A stretch of 14,444 nucleotides of DNA from Ruminococcus sp. UBA4383 (GTDB lineage: Bacteria > Bacillota > Clostridia > Oscillospirales > Ruminococcaceae): contig DGRR01000207.1 of assembly GCA_002389995.1 (NCBI GenBank), positions 1 through 14,444 of the forward strand, read 5' to 3'. Below the pieces are notes generated by a model. It was not told the DNA's origin, ran no database searches, and was given only the letters and a program-made list of their open reading frames with translations. Numbering within the stretch: the stretch's first letter is position 1; each line of letters begins with the position of its first letter. Shown piece after piece: positions 1 through 7,094 of the stretch. Both the position numbers and the translations under genes were made by a program.

Positions 1-990
1 TCACAGTTTGCCCCCTTTGTCTATGTTAAAGAAGGCAGGGCAACAGGCTATGAAGTCGATATCGCCTACCGCTTCTGCAAGGAATACGGCTATAAACTCG
101 AAATTCAGAATATGAATTTCGATGCAATAATCCCCGCCGTAAATTCGGGAAAATGTGATTTCGGCTGTTCAGGCATGAGCATAACAGACGAAAGAAAGGA
201 AAGTATGCTCTTTTCTGAACCCGACTATACAGGCGGTACTGTACTGGCTATAAAATCAAATTCCTCCGTGGAGGAAAATACAGGCTTTTTCAAGGGTATA
301 AAACTCAGCTTTGAAAAAAATTTCCTCCGTGAAAACCGCTGGAAACTCATTGTTGACGGTATAGCAACTACCTGCCTTATAACTGTCCTGTCTGTGATTT
401 TCGGCTCTGTCCTCGGATTTCTCATATGTGTATTCCGCAGGACTGAAAGCCGTCTGGCAAATATAATTTCCGATATATATGTGAAAATATTGCAGGGTAC
501 TCCCATTGTCGTCCTGCTTATGATACTTTTTTATGTAGTATTCGGAAATTCAGGCATAGATGCCGTATGGGTCGCTGTAATAGGATTTTCACTGAATTTC
601 GGTGCTTATTCTTCGGAAATAATGCGCTCAGGTATCGAAAGTATCGACAAGGGTCAGCGTGAAGCTGCCCTCGCACTCGGTTTCAGCGAAAAACAGGCAT
701 TTTTTAAATTTATATTCCCTCAGGCGGCTGTGCGTTTCCTCCCCGTATACAAGGGCGAAATAATCTCACTGCTGAAAAATACCTCAATCGTCGGATATAT
801 CGCAATCGAGGATATAACAAAAATGAGCGACATAATAAGAAGCCGTACCTATGAAGCATTTTTCCCGCTTATTGCAACTGCCCTGATATATTTCATACTT
901 GCATGGTTTATTTCCGCTCTAATCGGTCTGATAATCAGAAAAACCAACCCCAGATTAAAAAATTCAGCCAAAGGAGATTCAAACAAATGA
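1..990 (+). CDS. Amino-acid ABC transporter, fused substrate-binding/permease protein (5' end outside window)
   Basis: The open frame runs from the first base, so the ATG at 112 is internal; 329 residues are visible. Visible residues 1-85 are the N-terminal lobe of a family-3 amino-acid binding domain (PFVYVKEGRATGYEVDIA, then FDAIIPAV-SGKCDF, SGMSITDERK, and FSEPDYTGG). After a short linker come about five hydrophobic segments of a HisM/GlnP-type permease, including LQGTPIVVLLMILFYVVFG and the ATPase-coupling EAA loop (EAALALGFSEKQAFFKFIFPQA). The second binding lobe does not follow this lobe. As I recall, related clostridial fusions carry a complete binding domain further upstream, which is outside the window. 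The role is polar amino-acid import across the cytoplasmic membrane. The stop overlaps the start of the ATPase gene, so the two subunits are translationally coupled. The exact substrate cannot be told. Confidence 0.93.
   Translation, partial: SQFAPFVYVKEGRATGYEVDIAYRFCKEYGYKLEIQNMNFDAIIPAVNSGKCDFGCSGMSITDERKESMLFSEPDYTGGTVLAIKSNSSVEENTGFFKGIKLSFEKNFLRENRWKLIVDGIATTCLITVLSVIFGSVLGFLICVFRRTESRLANIISDIYVKILQGTPIVVLLMILFYVVFGNSGIDAVWVAVIGFSLNFGAYSSEIMRSGIESIDKGQREAALALGFSEKQAFFKFIFPQAAVRFLPVYKGEIISLLKNTSIVGYIAIEDITKMSDIIRSRTYEAFFPLIATALIYFILAWFISALIGLIIRKTNPRLKNSAKGDSNK
971..976 (+). promoter_or_regulatory. Ribosome-binding site fixing the ATPase start at 987
   Basis: AAGGAG lies 10 bases before the ATG at 987. 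The same frame is open further upstream (an ATG at 903), but that start lies inside the permease gene and has no comparable site, so 987 is preferred. Confidence 0.8.
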
Positions 991-2093
991 GTATGATAAA
1001 AATTGAAAACCTTACAAAAATATATCCGGATGTCACACCGCTTAAAAACGTCAGCGCAGAAATAAACAAGGGCGATGTAATCTCTGTCATAGGTCCTTCG
1101 GGTACGGGAAAATCTACCCTCCTGCGCTGTATAAACAGACTTGAAGAACCAACTTCGGGGAAAATATTCGTTGACGGCGAGGATATAACTAATTTCAGAT
1201 GCAATATAAACAAAGTCCGCCGTAAAATGGGCATGGTGTTCCAGTCTTTCAACCTCTTTTCAAATCTCAATGTCATAGACAATATTACCTCAGCCCCGAT
1301 AAACCTCCTGAAAAAATCAAAGGAAGATGCCCGTGAAAATGCTATGATTCTCCTGAAACGTGTCGGTCTTGAAGACAAGGCTATGAGTTTTCCCGATGAA
1401 CTTTCAGGCGGTCAGAAACAGAGAGTCGCTATCGCAAGAGCTATCGCCATGCAGCCCGAAATTATACTTTTTGATGAGCCTACATCTGCTCTTGACCCGA
1501 CTATGGTCGGAGAGGTACTCTCCGTTATAAGAAAACTCGCCGATGACGGCATGACTATGATGATTGTAACACATGAAATGCAGTTCGCCAAAGACGTTTC
1601 AAACCGTGTTTTCTATATGGACGAGGGCGGTATATATGAAGAAGGTTCTCCCGAACAAATTTTCTCACACCCTCAGAGGGAAAAAACAAAAGTCTTTATA
1701 AACCGCATAAAAACTCTCTCCCTCAGTATCGAAAATGAAGATGTGAGTATATATCAGTATGATGAAAAAATTTCTGAATTTTGTGCAGGCGCATCTTCAA
1801 ATAAAATTATTGCAAGAAATTTCCGCCTTGCTATTGAAGAAATCATATTCCAGAATATAGTTCCGTTTATAGTGCATCACGAAAACGGTTTCCCCATAAA
1901 TGTAACGCTCGAATATTCAGAAATAACAGGCAATTCAAAGCTGACAATAACTTACCACGGTTTGCAGTACAATCCTTTTTCTGACGGTGATGAACTTTCT
2001 TCAATGCTCATTAAAAAACTTGCCGACAAAATAAATTACAGCCATAAAGATGAAAATTTAATTATAATTAAATTCAAAAAAGAAAGCCCCTGA
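987..2093 (+). CDS. Amino-acid ABC transporter ATP-binding protein with C-terminal histidine-kinase-like ATPase extension
   Basis: The product has 368 residues with the start at 987, which overlaps the permease stop as ATGA. Residues 1-245 are a complete polar amino-acid transporter ATPase (GlnQ/HisP type): Walker A GPSGTGKST (36-44), Q-loop Q86, signature LSGGQ (139-143), Walker B IILFDE ending at E164, D-loop SALD and H-loop H196. It energises import by the fused permease encoded just upstream. Residues about 247-366 are extra compared with the usual length of about 240-250. They resemble an RsbW/anti-sigma-type GHKL ATPase domain: NFRLAIEEIIFQN as an N-box-like helix, LTITYHGLQYNPF in the place of the 'D-G-x-x-F/Y-x-P' strand, then a C-terminal 'LIKKLADKINY...ENLIIIKF' element. 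The Asp and the glycine-rich lid are not recognisable, so this domain may sense or bind rather than hydrolyse ATP. The transporter part is certain; the extension is inference. Confidence 0.95.
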   Translation: MSMIKIENLTKIYPDVTPLKNVSAEINKGDVISVIGPSGTGKSTLLRCINRLEEPTSGKIFVDGEDITNFRCNINKVRRKMGMVFQSFNLFSNLNVIDNITSAPINLLKKSKEDARENAMILLKRVGLEDKAMSFPDELSGGQKQRVAIARAIAMQPEIILFDEPTSALDPTMVGEVLSVIRKLADDGMTMMIVTHEMQFAKDVSNRVFYMDEGGIYEEGSPEQIFSHPQREKTKVFINRIKTLSLSIENEDVSIYQYDEKISEFCAGASSNKIIARNFRLAIEEIIFQNIVPFIVHHENGFPINVTLEYSEITGNSKLTITYHGLQYNPFSDGDELSSMLIKKLADKINYSHKDENLIIIKFKKESP

Positions 2094-2112
2094 AATCAGG
2101 GGCTTCCTTTTT
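2084..2112. terminator. Bidirectional rho-independent terminator
   Basis: AAGCCCCTGA pairs perfectly with TCAGGGGCTT around a tiny A-rich loop. On the plus strand CCTTTTT follows; on the minus strand the complement of the preceding AAAAAAGAAA gives TTTCTTTTTT. The stem includes the TGA of the ABC ATPase gene. It can end both the transporter operon from the left and the beta-helix protein/peptide operon converging from the right. Confidence 0.9.
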
Positions 2113-2121
2113 ATACTCGAC

Positions 2122-2274
2122 TTAATGGAACAGGTCACCTTCAAGAGATACAAAAGGTGTATCACTGACTGTCCATTCACTTGATGAAACAATTGTGTCG
2201 CTTGTTGTTATGATATCTTTTGCCGCAAATGGTATTACCTCAATATCAGGAGTAATATATTTCTTTTCCTTCAT
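2122..2274 (-). CDS. Small peptide of the K-Y-TPE...DIITTS family (peptide 1, 50 aa)
   Basis: This short gene begins MKEKKYITPDIEVIPF and continues AAKDIITTSD, then SSSEWTVSDTPFVSLEG, ending DLFH. It starts 15 bases after the stop of the beta-helix protein gene, behind an AAAGGGGG ribosome-binding site, so it is the second gene of that operon and ends before the bidirectional terminator. Its first half aligns with peptides at 5319-5465 and 13902-14057, and its second half (SEW-x4-DTPF-x-L-x-G) also aligns with the 5319-5465 peptide. It has no signal peptide, membrane segment, Cys residues or double-glycine cleavage site. I do not recognise a characterised family. The conserved head and variable tail recall a leader/core precursor, but no maturation gene is seen nearby. 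Reality as a gene is well supported by the site, spacing and three-way conservation. Confidence 0.85.
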   Translation of the reverse strand: MKEKKYITPDIEVIPFAAKDIITTSDTIVSSSEWTVSDTPFVSLEGDLFH

Positions 2275-2289
2275 GTCAAAAACCCCCTT

Positions 2290-5034
2290 TTATGAGTTGG
2301 CTGCGCTGAGTGAATAGTCCTTTACTGCAACATAATACTCATAGAGTGCTGCTGCAACGTTCTTTTCATTATCTCCGAGCTTGCTTGTGAGTACATTGTA
2401 GCAAGATGTAAGCGGACAGTATTTTATGCTGTAATCGTCGTTTATCTTTACATCAAGTATCTGGTCATATTCATTGGGCTTTATGTTCTCAAACTTGATA
2501 TATTTAAGGTAATCGCCCGTACTGTTTGACTTTCTTGTAACGCCGTAAGATGTAAGTTCCGCATTTATTCCGTCCCAGCTCTTGAAATACATCATAAGAT
2601 TTACCATTGAACCGAGTTCAAGTGTTGAATCCTCATACTGAATATCCTCAGGAAGATTTTCGCTCTTGTAATTGTTGTAATCCCATTTTTTGAGAGCGGA
2701 AACTGCTGCGCTGATATCAGGTTTCTTTTCGCAGTATTCATTTGCGAGATTGTCTGTATTGTAATTGAATGCAACCTGTGCATATGCACCATAGTTGAGC
2801 ATAGCTTCCATCATGGGAGTGGCTTTCTCGTATGCTTCGCTGTCATCGTCGTTGTCGATGATACTCTGTGCATATCCCTTGATATCGTATGTATAATTCT
2901 TGCCTTTTTTGAGTCCTTCATTGTAGACAAGCTGCGCTCTTACTGTTGAAGCCATCATTTTTGCGGGAACTCTGCACTTGAATGTATAGTATGTATTGTC
3001 ACCGTACTTAAATTCTGCCGCATCACTTACCATAACCTTGCGGATTTCATATTCGCCCTCATTTTTAGTAGGTACTGCAAATTCCATATAAGCGGATTTG
3101 TCTTTGAGAATACTGTCCTCAAGCTGCATCTGGAAGTTTATGCAGATTTCACCTTCAAGGCTGAGAGTAGTGCCTGCAAGTCTTTCAACTCTCTGCTGTC
3201 CGAGAGTAGCCTCTGTCTGCTTTTTATTCCATATAACATCATAGTCGGGGTCATCGGAAGTGAAATATGTTGACGGGTGAACGTCCTCATGTATTTTGCT
3301 GTAATTTGTAGTGAAATCACGCACACCGTCTGCGATTGTAACACCCATAATGCTGCCGTGGATACCTGTACCTGTGTTGTCGGGGTCTTCAATCAGGAGG
3401 TAGGTTTTGTTTACAACACCATTTGATGCATAAGTGTCAATATATATATTGCTGTCCTTTATCTTCTGTGTCTGACCTACTGAATTGTCTACTATTTTGT
3501 TGCCTGTGATATTGAGCGCACCGTCAAGGCATACCTTAGCGGACGCATAAACACCTGCACCCTTTTCTGTTGCGTAGTTGTCTGTTATATTCGTGCCGTT
3601 AAGGTGGAGTTCAGATGAGTTATAGATACCGCCGCCGCCGTTGTCAGCGTGGTTATTGAAGATTCTTACACCGTGAACATATGCAATACCTGAATTATAG
3701 ACAGCACCGCCCTGATTTTCCGAACTTTCGTCATTGGAGGTAGTAGCCTTGTTGTCATATATATATGTATCGCTGTAAACGTGAAGTTCGCCGTTATTGA
3801 AGATTCCGCCGCCGTTTCTTGTTACTGAACAGTTGTTTATACGAAGGGACGGTTTTCTTCCAACATCGTTATTGCTCATATAAGCGATACCTTCATTATA
3901 TACCGCTCCGCCGTAATTTGCATTGCAGTAACGGAGATATGTACCTGTGCCGAGAATTTTCAGGCTTGCATCTTTTGCATTGTATACAGCTCCACCGCTT
4001 ATTGCGTTACAGTTCTGGAATGTTGAATTATAAAGGTAGAGGTCGCCCTCATTGTAAATTGCTCCGCCGTCCTTGGCATAGCCGTTTTCAAAATGGAAAT
4101 TTCTTATAACTGCGTTACAGCCGTTTTCGATGCGGAACAGATTGACAACATCTCCGCCGTAAATTGTGTTTTTGGTTATCATATTGATAATTTCAACGTT
4201 ACGGCATTCTGTTATGTCGATACCCTTTGTAAAGGTCATATCGCTTGTTGCAAAGAAATTTATATGTGTATTTATTAAATCGTCCTCGGGGTTTGCGGGA
4301 GCTGAATCAACGGCTTTCCGGAGCTGTTCTTCTGTGAAAACATCAAGGATACTGTATCCGCTTTCGGCATCATAGCGTTTTTCAATACCTGATTCCTTAT
4401 CGACTTTGAGGAGATATTTATATTTTCCGCTTTCTATCTCGCTTATTTCCTTTAAATAGTAGTAGTCATCGTTTAACTGTTCAAGCGAGCCTTTCCAGCC
4501 GTAAACTCTGTCACCGTCCTCGTAGTACCATACTCTGGTAAAATTCTTGTCGGTATACCACATTCTGCCGCTGCCGTCCTCATAGTAAGCGTATGCGCCG
4601 ACATTTTCGGACATTTCGCCTTCATCACGGGGCCAGCCGAACTTATCGTTTACAAGGTCTGCAAATCTGGGGTCTTCCTTGTAGCTGTCTTCCATGATGA
4701 TTTCTTTTCCGGGTCCGCCGAGGGCATTGTTTGCCACAAGGTAGCCCATGATTTTAAATCCGACTGAATAATTGTTATAGTCGTAGTTATTGCTGGAGAA
4801 GATGTAGATATCAGGGAATTTATATCTTCCGTCCTCATAGGATTCAACGTTGTTCTTATAATATCTGTAATAGTTGCCGTTGCTCTGATAATCTGTATGA
4901 TCACTTGCCGCCTGAGCAGAAATCGCATTGTTTTCTGATACATCAGCAGACAAATTTGTGAATGGTACAGCGGAAACAGCCATTACAGCCGTAAGCATAG
5001 CCGCTGTGATTTTTCTTGTATTTTTTCCTTTCAC
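2290..5034 (-). CDS. Secreted right-handed beta-helix (Pmp-like repeat) protein with shared C-terminal module
   Basis: The likely start is the GTG at 5034, giving 914 residues: AAGGAGG sits 8 bases before it and the product then begins MKGKNTRKITAAMLTAVMAV, a normal signal peptide. The in-frame ATG at 5070 (926 residues) has no ribosome-binding site and would put extra residues before the signal. After the signal come an acidic, Tyr-rich region (to about 190), then about residues 284-533 with seven beta-helix turns carrying GGAVYN/GGGIYN-type motifs (near 323, 347, 375, 408, 442, 467, 492), as in polymorphic membrane protein repeats or passenger beta-helices. Residues 625-914 form a module also present at the N-terminus of the 1982-residue protein (MLNYGAYAQVAFNYNTDNLAN). 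No LPXTG, S-layer or dockerin motif is seen, so how it is retained is unclear. It is probably an extracellular adhesin or glycan-contacting protein; that function is inferred. It has its own promoter and a peptide gene 15 bases downstream. Confidence 0.9.
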   Translation of the reverse strand: MKGKNTRKITAAMLTAVMAVSAVPFTNLSADVSENNAISAQAASDHTDYQSNGNYYRYYKNNVESYEDGRYKFPDIYIFSSNNYDYNNYSVGFKIMGYLVANNALGGPGKEIIMEDSYKEDPRFADLVNDKFGWPRDEGEMSENVGAYAYYEDGSGRMWYTDKNFTRVWYYEDGDRVYGWKGSLEQLNDDYYYLKEISEIESGKYKYLLKVDKESGIEKRYDAESGYSILDVFTEEQLRKAVDSAPANPEDDLINTHINFFATSDMTFTKGIDITECRNVEIINMITKNTIYGGDVVNLFRIENGCNAVIRNFHFENGYAKDGGAIYNEGDLYLYNSTFQNCNAISGGAVYNAKDASLKILGTGTYLRYCNANYGGAVYNEGIAYMSNNDVGRKPSLRINNCSVTRNGGGIFNNGELHVYSDTYIYDNKATTSNDESSENQGGAVYNSGIAYVHGVRIFNNHADNGGGGIYNSSELHLNGTNITDNYATEKGAGVYASAKVCLDGALNITGNKIVDNSVGQTQKIKDSNIYIDTYASNGVVNKTYLLIEDPDNTGTGIHGSIMGVTIADGVRDFTTNYSKIHEDVHPSTYFTSDDPDYDVIWNKKQTEATLGQQRVERLAGTTLSLEGEICINFQMQLEDSILKDKSAYMEFAVPTKNEGEYEIRKVMVSDAAEFKYGDNTYYTFKCRVPAKMMASTVRAQLVYNEGLKKGKNYTYDIKGYAQSIIDNDDDSEAYEKATPMMEAMLNYGAYAQVAFNYNTDNLANEYCEKKPDISAAVSALKKWDYNNYKSENLPEDIQYEDSTLELGSMVNLMMYFKSWDGINAELTSYGVTRKSNSTGDYLKYIKFENIKPNEYDQILDVKINDDYSIKYCPLTSCYNVLTSKLGDNEKNVAAALYEYYVAVKDYSLSAANS
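3436..4185 (-). repeat. Beta-helix repeat region within the secreted protein
   Basis: Seven imperfect repeats of about 24-34 residues, each containing G-G-[AG]-[VI]-[YF]-N followed by a short strand and a turn, separated by N-x-S/T-rich loops. This is the layout of a right-handed parallel beta-helix. The decayed neighbour copy has lost exactly this stretch. Confidence 0.75.
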
Positions 5035-5042
5035 TGTAAATT

Positions 5043-5049
5043 CCTCCTT
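5043..5049 (-). promoter_or_regulatory. Ribosome-binding site deciding the GTG start at 5034
   Basis: AAGGAGG on the minus strand is followed by AATTTACA and then GTG. No similar site lies before the ATG at 5070. In the decayed neighbour the corresponding bases read AGGGAG-AAATTTACA-ATT, which confirms the homologous position. Confidence 0.85.
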
Positions 5050-5073
5050 GGCAGATTTGAATATTTTCATGTT

Positions 5074-5090
5074 TGTTTACATTTGTAACA
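5074..5090 (-). promoter_or_regulatory. Inverted repeat downstream of the -10 (candidate operator)
   Basis: TGTTACAAATGTAAACA on the minus strand (TGTT-N9-AACA) lies between the -10 and the ribosome-binding site. A like sequence, TGTTCAAATGATTAACA, occupies the same zone at 7708-7724. A regulator could bind here; no regulator is identified. Confidence 0.35.
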
Positions 5091-5102
5091 CAACTCTCGC
5101 AT

Positions 5103-5131
5103 ATTATATCATATTATGTTACTAATTTCAA
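5103..5131 (-). promoter_or_regulatory. Sigma-A promoter of the beta-helix protein/peptide 1 operon
   Basis: The -35 TTGAAA (5126-5131) and the -10 TATAAT (5103-5108) are separated by 17 bases, and the -10 is extended (TGATATAAT). Transcription would start near 5096, leaving a leader of about 60 bases before the GTG. Confidence 0.85.
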
Positions 5132-5194
5132 GATATTGACTAAAAAACTTATTTTTTATTAACATTTTTTTGTCTTAACCCATAAATTTTTCAC

Positions 5195-5227
5195 TGTATT
5201 TTTGTAAACAATGCAAAAAGCAACATA
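5195..5227. repeat. Diverged copy of the 33-bp intergenic two-block element
   Basis: The plus strand reads TGTATTTTTGTA-N8-AAAAAGCAACATA, the same length and block spacing as the two near-identical copies at 7812-7844 and 14250-14282, with 11 of 13 matches in the second block and weak similarity in the first. Like them it lies between an upstream terminator and the next promoter. Confidence 0.45.
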
Positions 5228-5276
5228 AAAATCAAAGGCATTGATGTTATGCAAAATATATGATTTCTTATTTAAT

Positions 5277-5307
5277 CGGTGGGCAATACTTTCCATATTG
5301 TCCACCG
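5277..5307 (-). terminator. Hairpin after peptide 2, possible terminator
   Basis: CGGTGGGCAAT pairs with ATTGTCCACCG with one mismatch around a 9-base loop, 11 bases past the peptide 2 stop. The following minus-strand sequence (ATTAAATAAGAAATC) has no proper T-run, so it may be a weak terminator or an mRNA 3'-end stabiliser. Confidence 0.6.
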
Positions 5308-5318
5308 GTTTAATCTGA

Positions 5319-5465
5319 TTAGCCGCCTAATGGGTAGAACGGAGTATCAAGAATTGACCACTCACTGGTTGTTACTACATTGTCCTCTGTGCTTGTTGCG
5401 ATGATATCCTTAACATCAAAACCTGTGATTTCCATTTCGGGTGTAACGTATTCTTTCTTATCCAT
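5319..5465 (-). CDS. Small peptide of the K-Y-TPE...DIITTS family (peptide 2, 48 aa)
   Basis: It begins MDKKEYVTPEMEITGF, continues DVKDIIATS, and ends in TTSEWSILDTPFYPLGG. An AAAGGAGG ribosome-binding site lies 8 bases upstream, and the start is 18 bases after the end of the decayed secreted-protein gene. It matches peptide 1 over nearly its whole length (K-Y-x-TP-[DE]-x-E at the head, SEW-x4-DTPF at the tail), as expected from duplication of a protein-peptide unit. The frame is intact although the gene before it has collapsed, which suggests the peptide is kept for its own sake, or that the decay is recent. No signal peptide, Cys or membrane segment is present. Function is unknown; a Gly-Gly C-terminus is notable but not diagnostic. 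Confidence 0.85.
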   Translation of the reverse strand: MDKKEYVTPEMEITGFDVKDIIATSTEDNVVTTSEWSILDTPFYPLGG

Positions 5466-5483
5466 ATTAAAAACCTCCTTTCA

Positions 5484-6971
5484 TTATGCATTGGCTGCTA
5501 TGCTGAGTGCATATTCCTTAACTGCGGTGTAGTACTCATAGAGTGCTGCTGCAACGTTCTTGGAATTTTCAGAACAGTTCTTGGTGAGTGTATTGTAGCA
5601 AGATGTGAGCGGGCAGTGCTTTATGCTGTAATCACCGTTTATTTTTATGTCAAGTATCCGGTCATACTCATTGGGCTTTATGTTGTCAAATGTCACATAT
5701 TTAAGGAAACTGCCTACACCGTCTGACTGTCTTGTTACACTGTAAGATGTGAGTTCTGCGTTTATTCTTCCCAGCTGTTGAAATATATTCTGAGATTTAC
5801 CATTGAATCGAGTTCAAGAATAGAATCAACATATGTAATGTCTTCGGGGAGATTTTCTTTCTTGTAGTTGTTGTAATCCCATTTTCTGAGTGCGGAAACT
5901 ACCGCATCAATATCGGGCTTCTTCTCGCAGTATTCATTGGCGAGATTGTCTGTATTATATTTGAAAGCAACCTGTGCATATGCGCCGTAGTTGAGTATAG
6001 CTTCCATCATGGGAGCGGCTTTCTCATATTCTTCGCTGTCATTGTCGATGATGCTCTGTGCATAGTCCTTGATATTGTATGTATAGTCCTTTTTACAGAA
6101 TCTCCGCCGAAAACTTTTTTGTTTCTGTCAGCATTAATTATTTCAACATTACGTCTATCGGTTACATCAATGCCCTTTGTGAATGTTACGTCACTGAAGG
6201 GAGTAAAGTTGATGTGTGTGTTGATTAAGTCGTCCTCAGGGTTTACGGGGGCTGAATCAACTCCTGCCTGAAGCTGTTTTTCTGAAAAAGCATTTAAGAT
6301 TTCATGTCCGCTTTCTGAGTCGGTGAATTTTTCAAGTCCCGAATTTTTGTCAATTACGACCTCGTTATTACGAATCCATTCTTGTCTTTCAAAAAATCTC
6401 GAAAAGTTTAAATATTCATCGCCTCTGCGGTAATATACTCTTTCTGCGTTTTCATTATAACGCCGGATTCTGTCTCTCTCTTTATTGATAAACAATAAAT
6501 CATTGTTATATCCGAAATAGAAATATGCACCGGGTTTATTTTCGGCTAAGTCAAGATCCTCTAGGGTCAGCCGGAGTGATCACCAACGACTCCTTGGAAA
6601 TCCCCATATGCCTTATAGCTGTCATCATCAACAAATGAACCTGTGATTTTGGAACTTGTCGGGTTATCTGTAACATAGACTCTGCCGAGGCAAACATAAA
6701 CGGAAATGTTACCATTTTCTACTAAACAGCACGGAACTTTATATTTCTGAAGCTTCTCATCATACTCGAAAGAACTGCTGTGAACAGCATATTCCAATCC
6801 GTCTTCGTCTGTAATATATTCTACGCCCGGTCTTTTAGATGTGGCAGCAGATGCAGTAATTGCACTTCCTCCGAATACGTCAACCACCGAGCCTGTAACC
6901 GGTGCTGCTGAAACAGCCATTACAGCTGTGAGCATAGCCGCCGTAAGTCTTTTTGTTTTTTTACCTTTAAT
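5484..6971 (-). pseudogene. Decayed duplicate of the secreted beta-helix protein gene
   Basis: Collinear with the 914-residue neighbour but broken in at least four ways. First, the expected start after AGGGAG-AAATTTACA is ATT (6969-6971) where the live copy has GTG. Second, a Trp codon is now TGA (6567-6569; live copy FGW-P, here SG-stop), with a frame change just after. Third, near 6090-6105 the sequence jumps from FGGDSV to KKDYTYNIKDYAQ, losing about 415 residues including the whole beta-helix, and changes frame. Fourth, one base is missing near 5765 (NSWEE-stop instead of SWDGINAEL), after which the frame resumes to the normal C-terminus KPNEYDRILDIKINGDYS...AANA. The signal peptide (AAMLTAVMAVSAAPVTG), the VDSAPVNPEDDLINTHINF block and the NYGAYAQVAFKYNTDNLAN module are still readable. 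The fragments 6567-6935, 6007-6495, 5762-6010 and 5484-5696 are pieces of this one gene. Its promoter is intact and it reads into peptide 2. Confidence 0.92.
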
Positions 6972-7046
6972 TGTAAATTTCTCCCTAAATCCATGTTATT
7001 CCTTTATTGTATGTATAACATTAATTCTAATACAATTCCCATATAC

Positions 7047-7075
7047 ATTATATCATAAAATATCAGCAATTTCAA
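7047..7075 (-). promoter_or_regulatory. Sigma-A promoter of the decayed gene/peptide 2 unit
   Basis: TTGAAA (7070-7075), 17 bases, TATAAT (7047-7052), extended as TGATATAAT: identical boxes and spacing to the live copy at 5103-5131. It begins about 20 bases beyond the stop of the upstream surface-protein gene. It probably still drives peptide 2 through the dead gene. Confidence 0.82.
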
Positions 7076-7094
7076 GAGATTGACAAAAAATTAA

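Noticed and set aside
903..986. Upstream in-frame ATG at 903 as the start of the ABC ATPase
   Set aside because: It would place 28 extra residues inside the permease gene, without a ribosome-binding site; the ATG at 987 has AAGGAG and a coupled ATGA overlap.
3436..4185. CRISPR-like array in the repeat region
   Set aside because: The repeats are degenerate at nucleotide level, in frame and encode GG-x-YN beta-helix turns; there are no uniform repeats or spacers.
3819..4375. Plus-strand open frames of 61-96 codons opposite the beta-helix gene
   Set aside because: Antisense shadows of the repeat-containing coding region, with no signals of their own.
2122..5465. Lasso-peptide or other RiPP biosynthetic cluster
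   Set aside because: The peptide heads resemble leaders only loosely and no cyclase, protease, radical SAM, LanM or exporter gene is in the window; kept as a hypothesis only.
6972..6994. ATG at 6994 as the start of the decayed secreted gene
   Set aside because: It has a site-like AAAGGA but reads MDLGRNLQLK in the wrong frame and never reaches the signal peptide frame without a frameshift.
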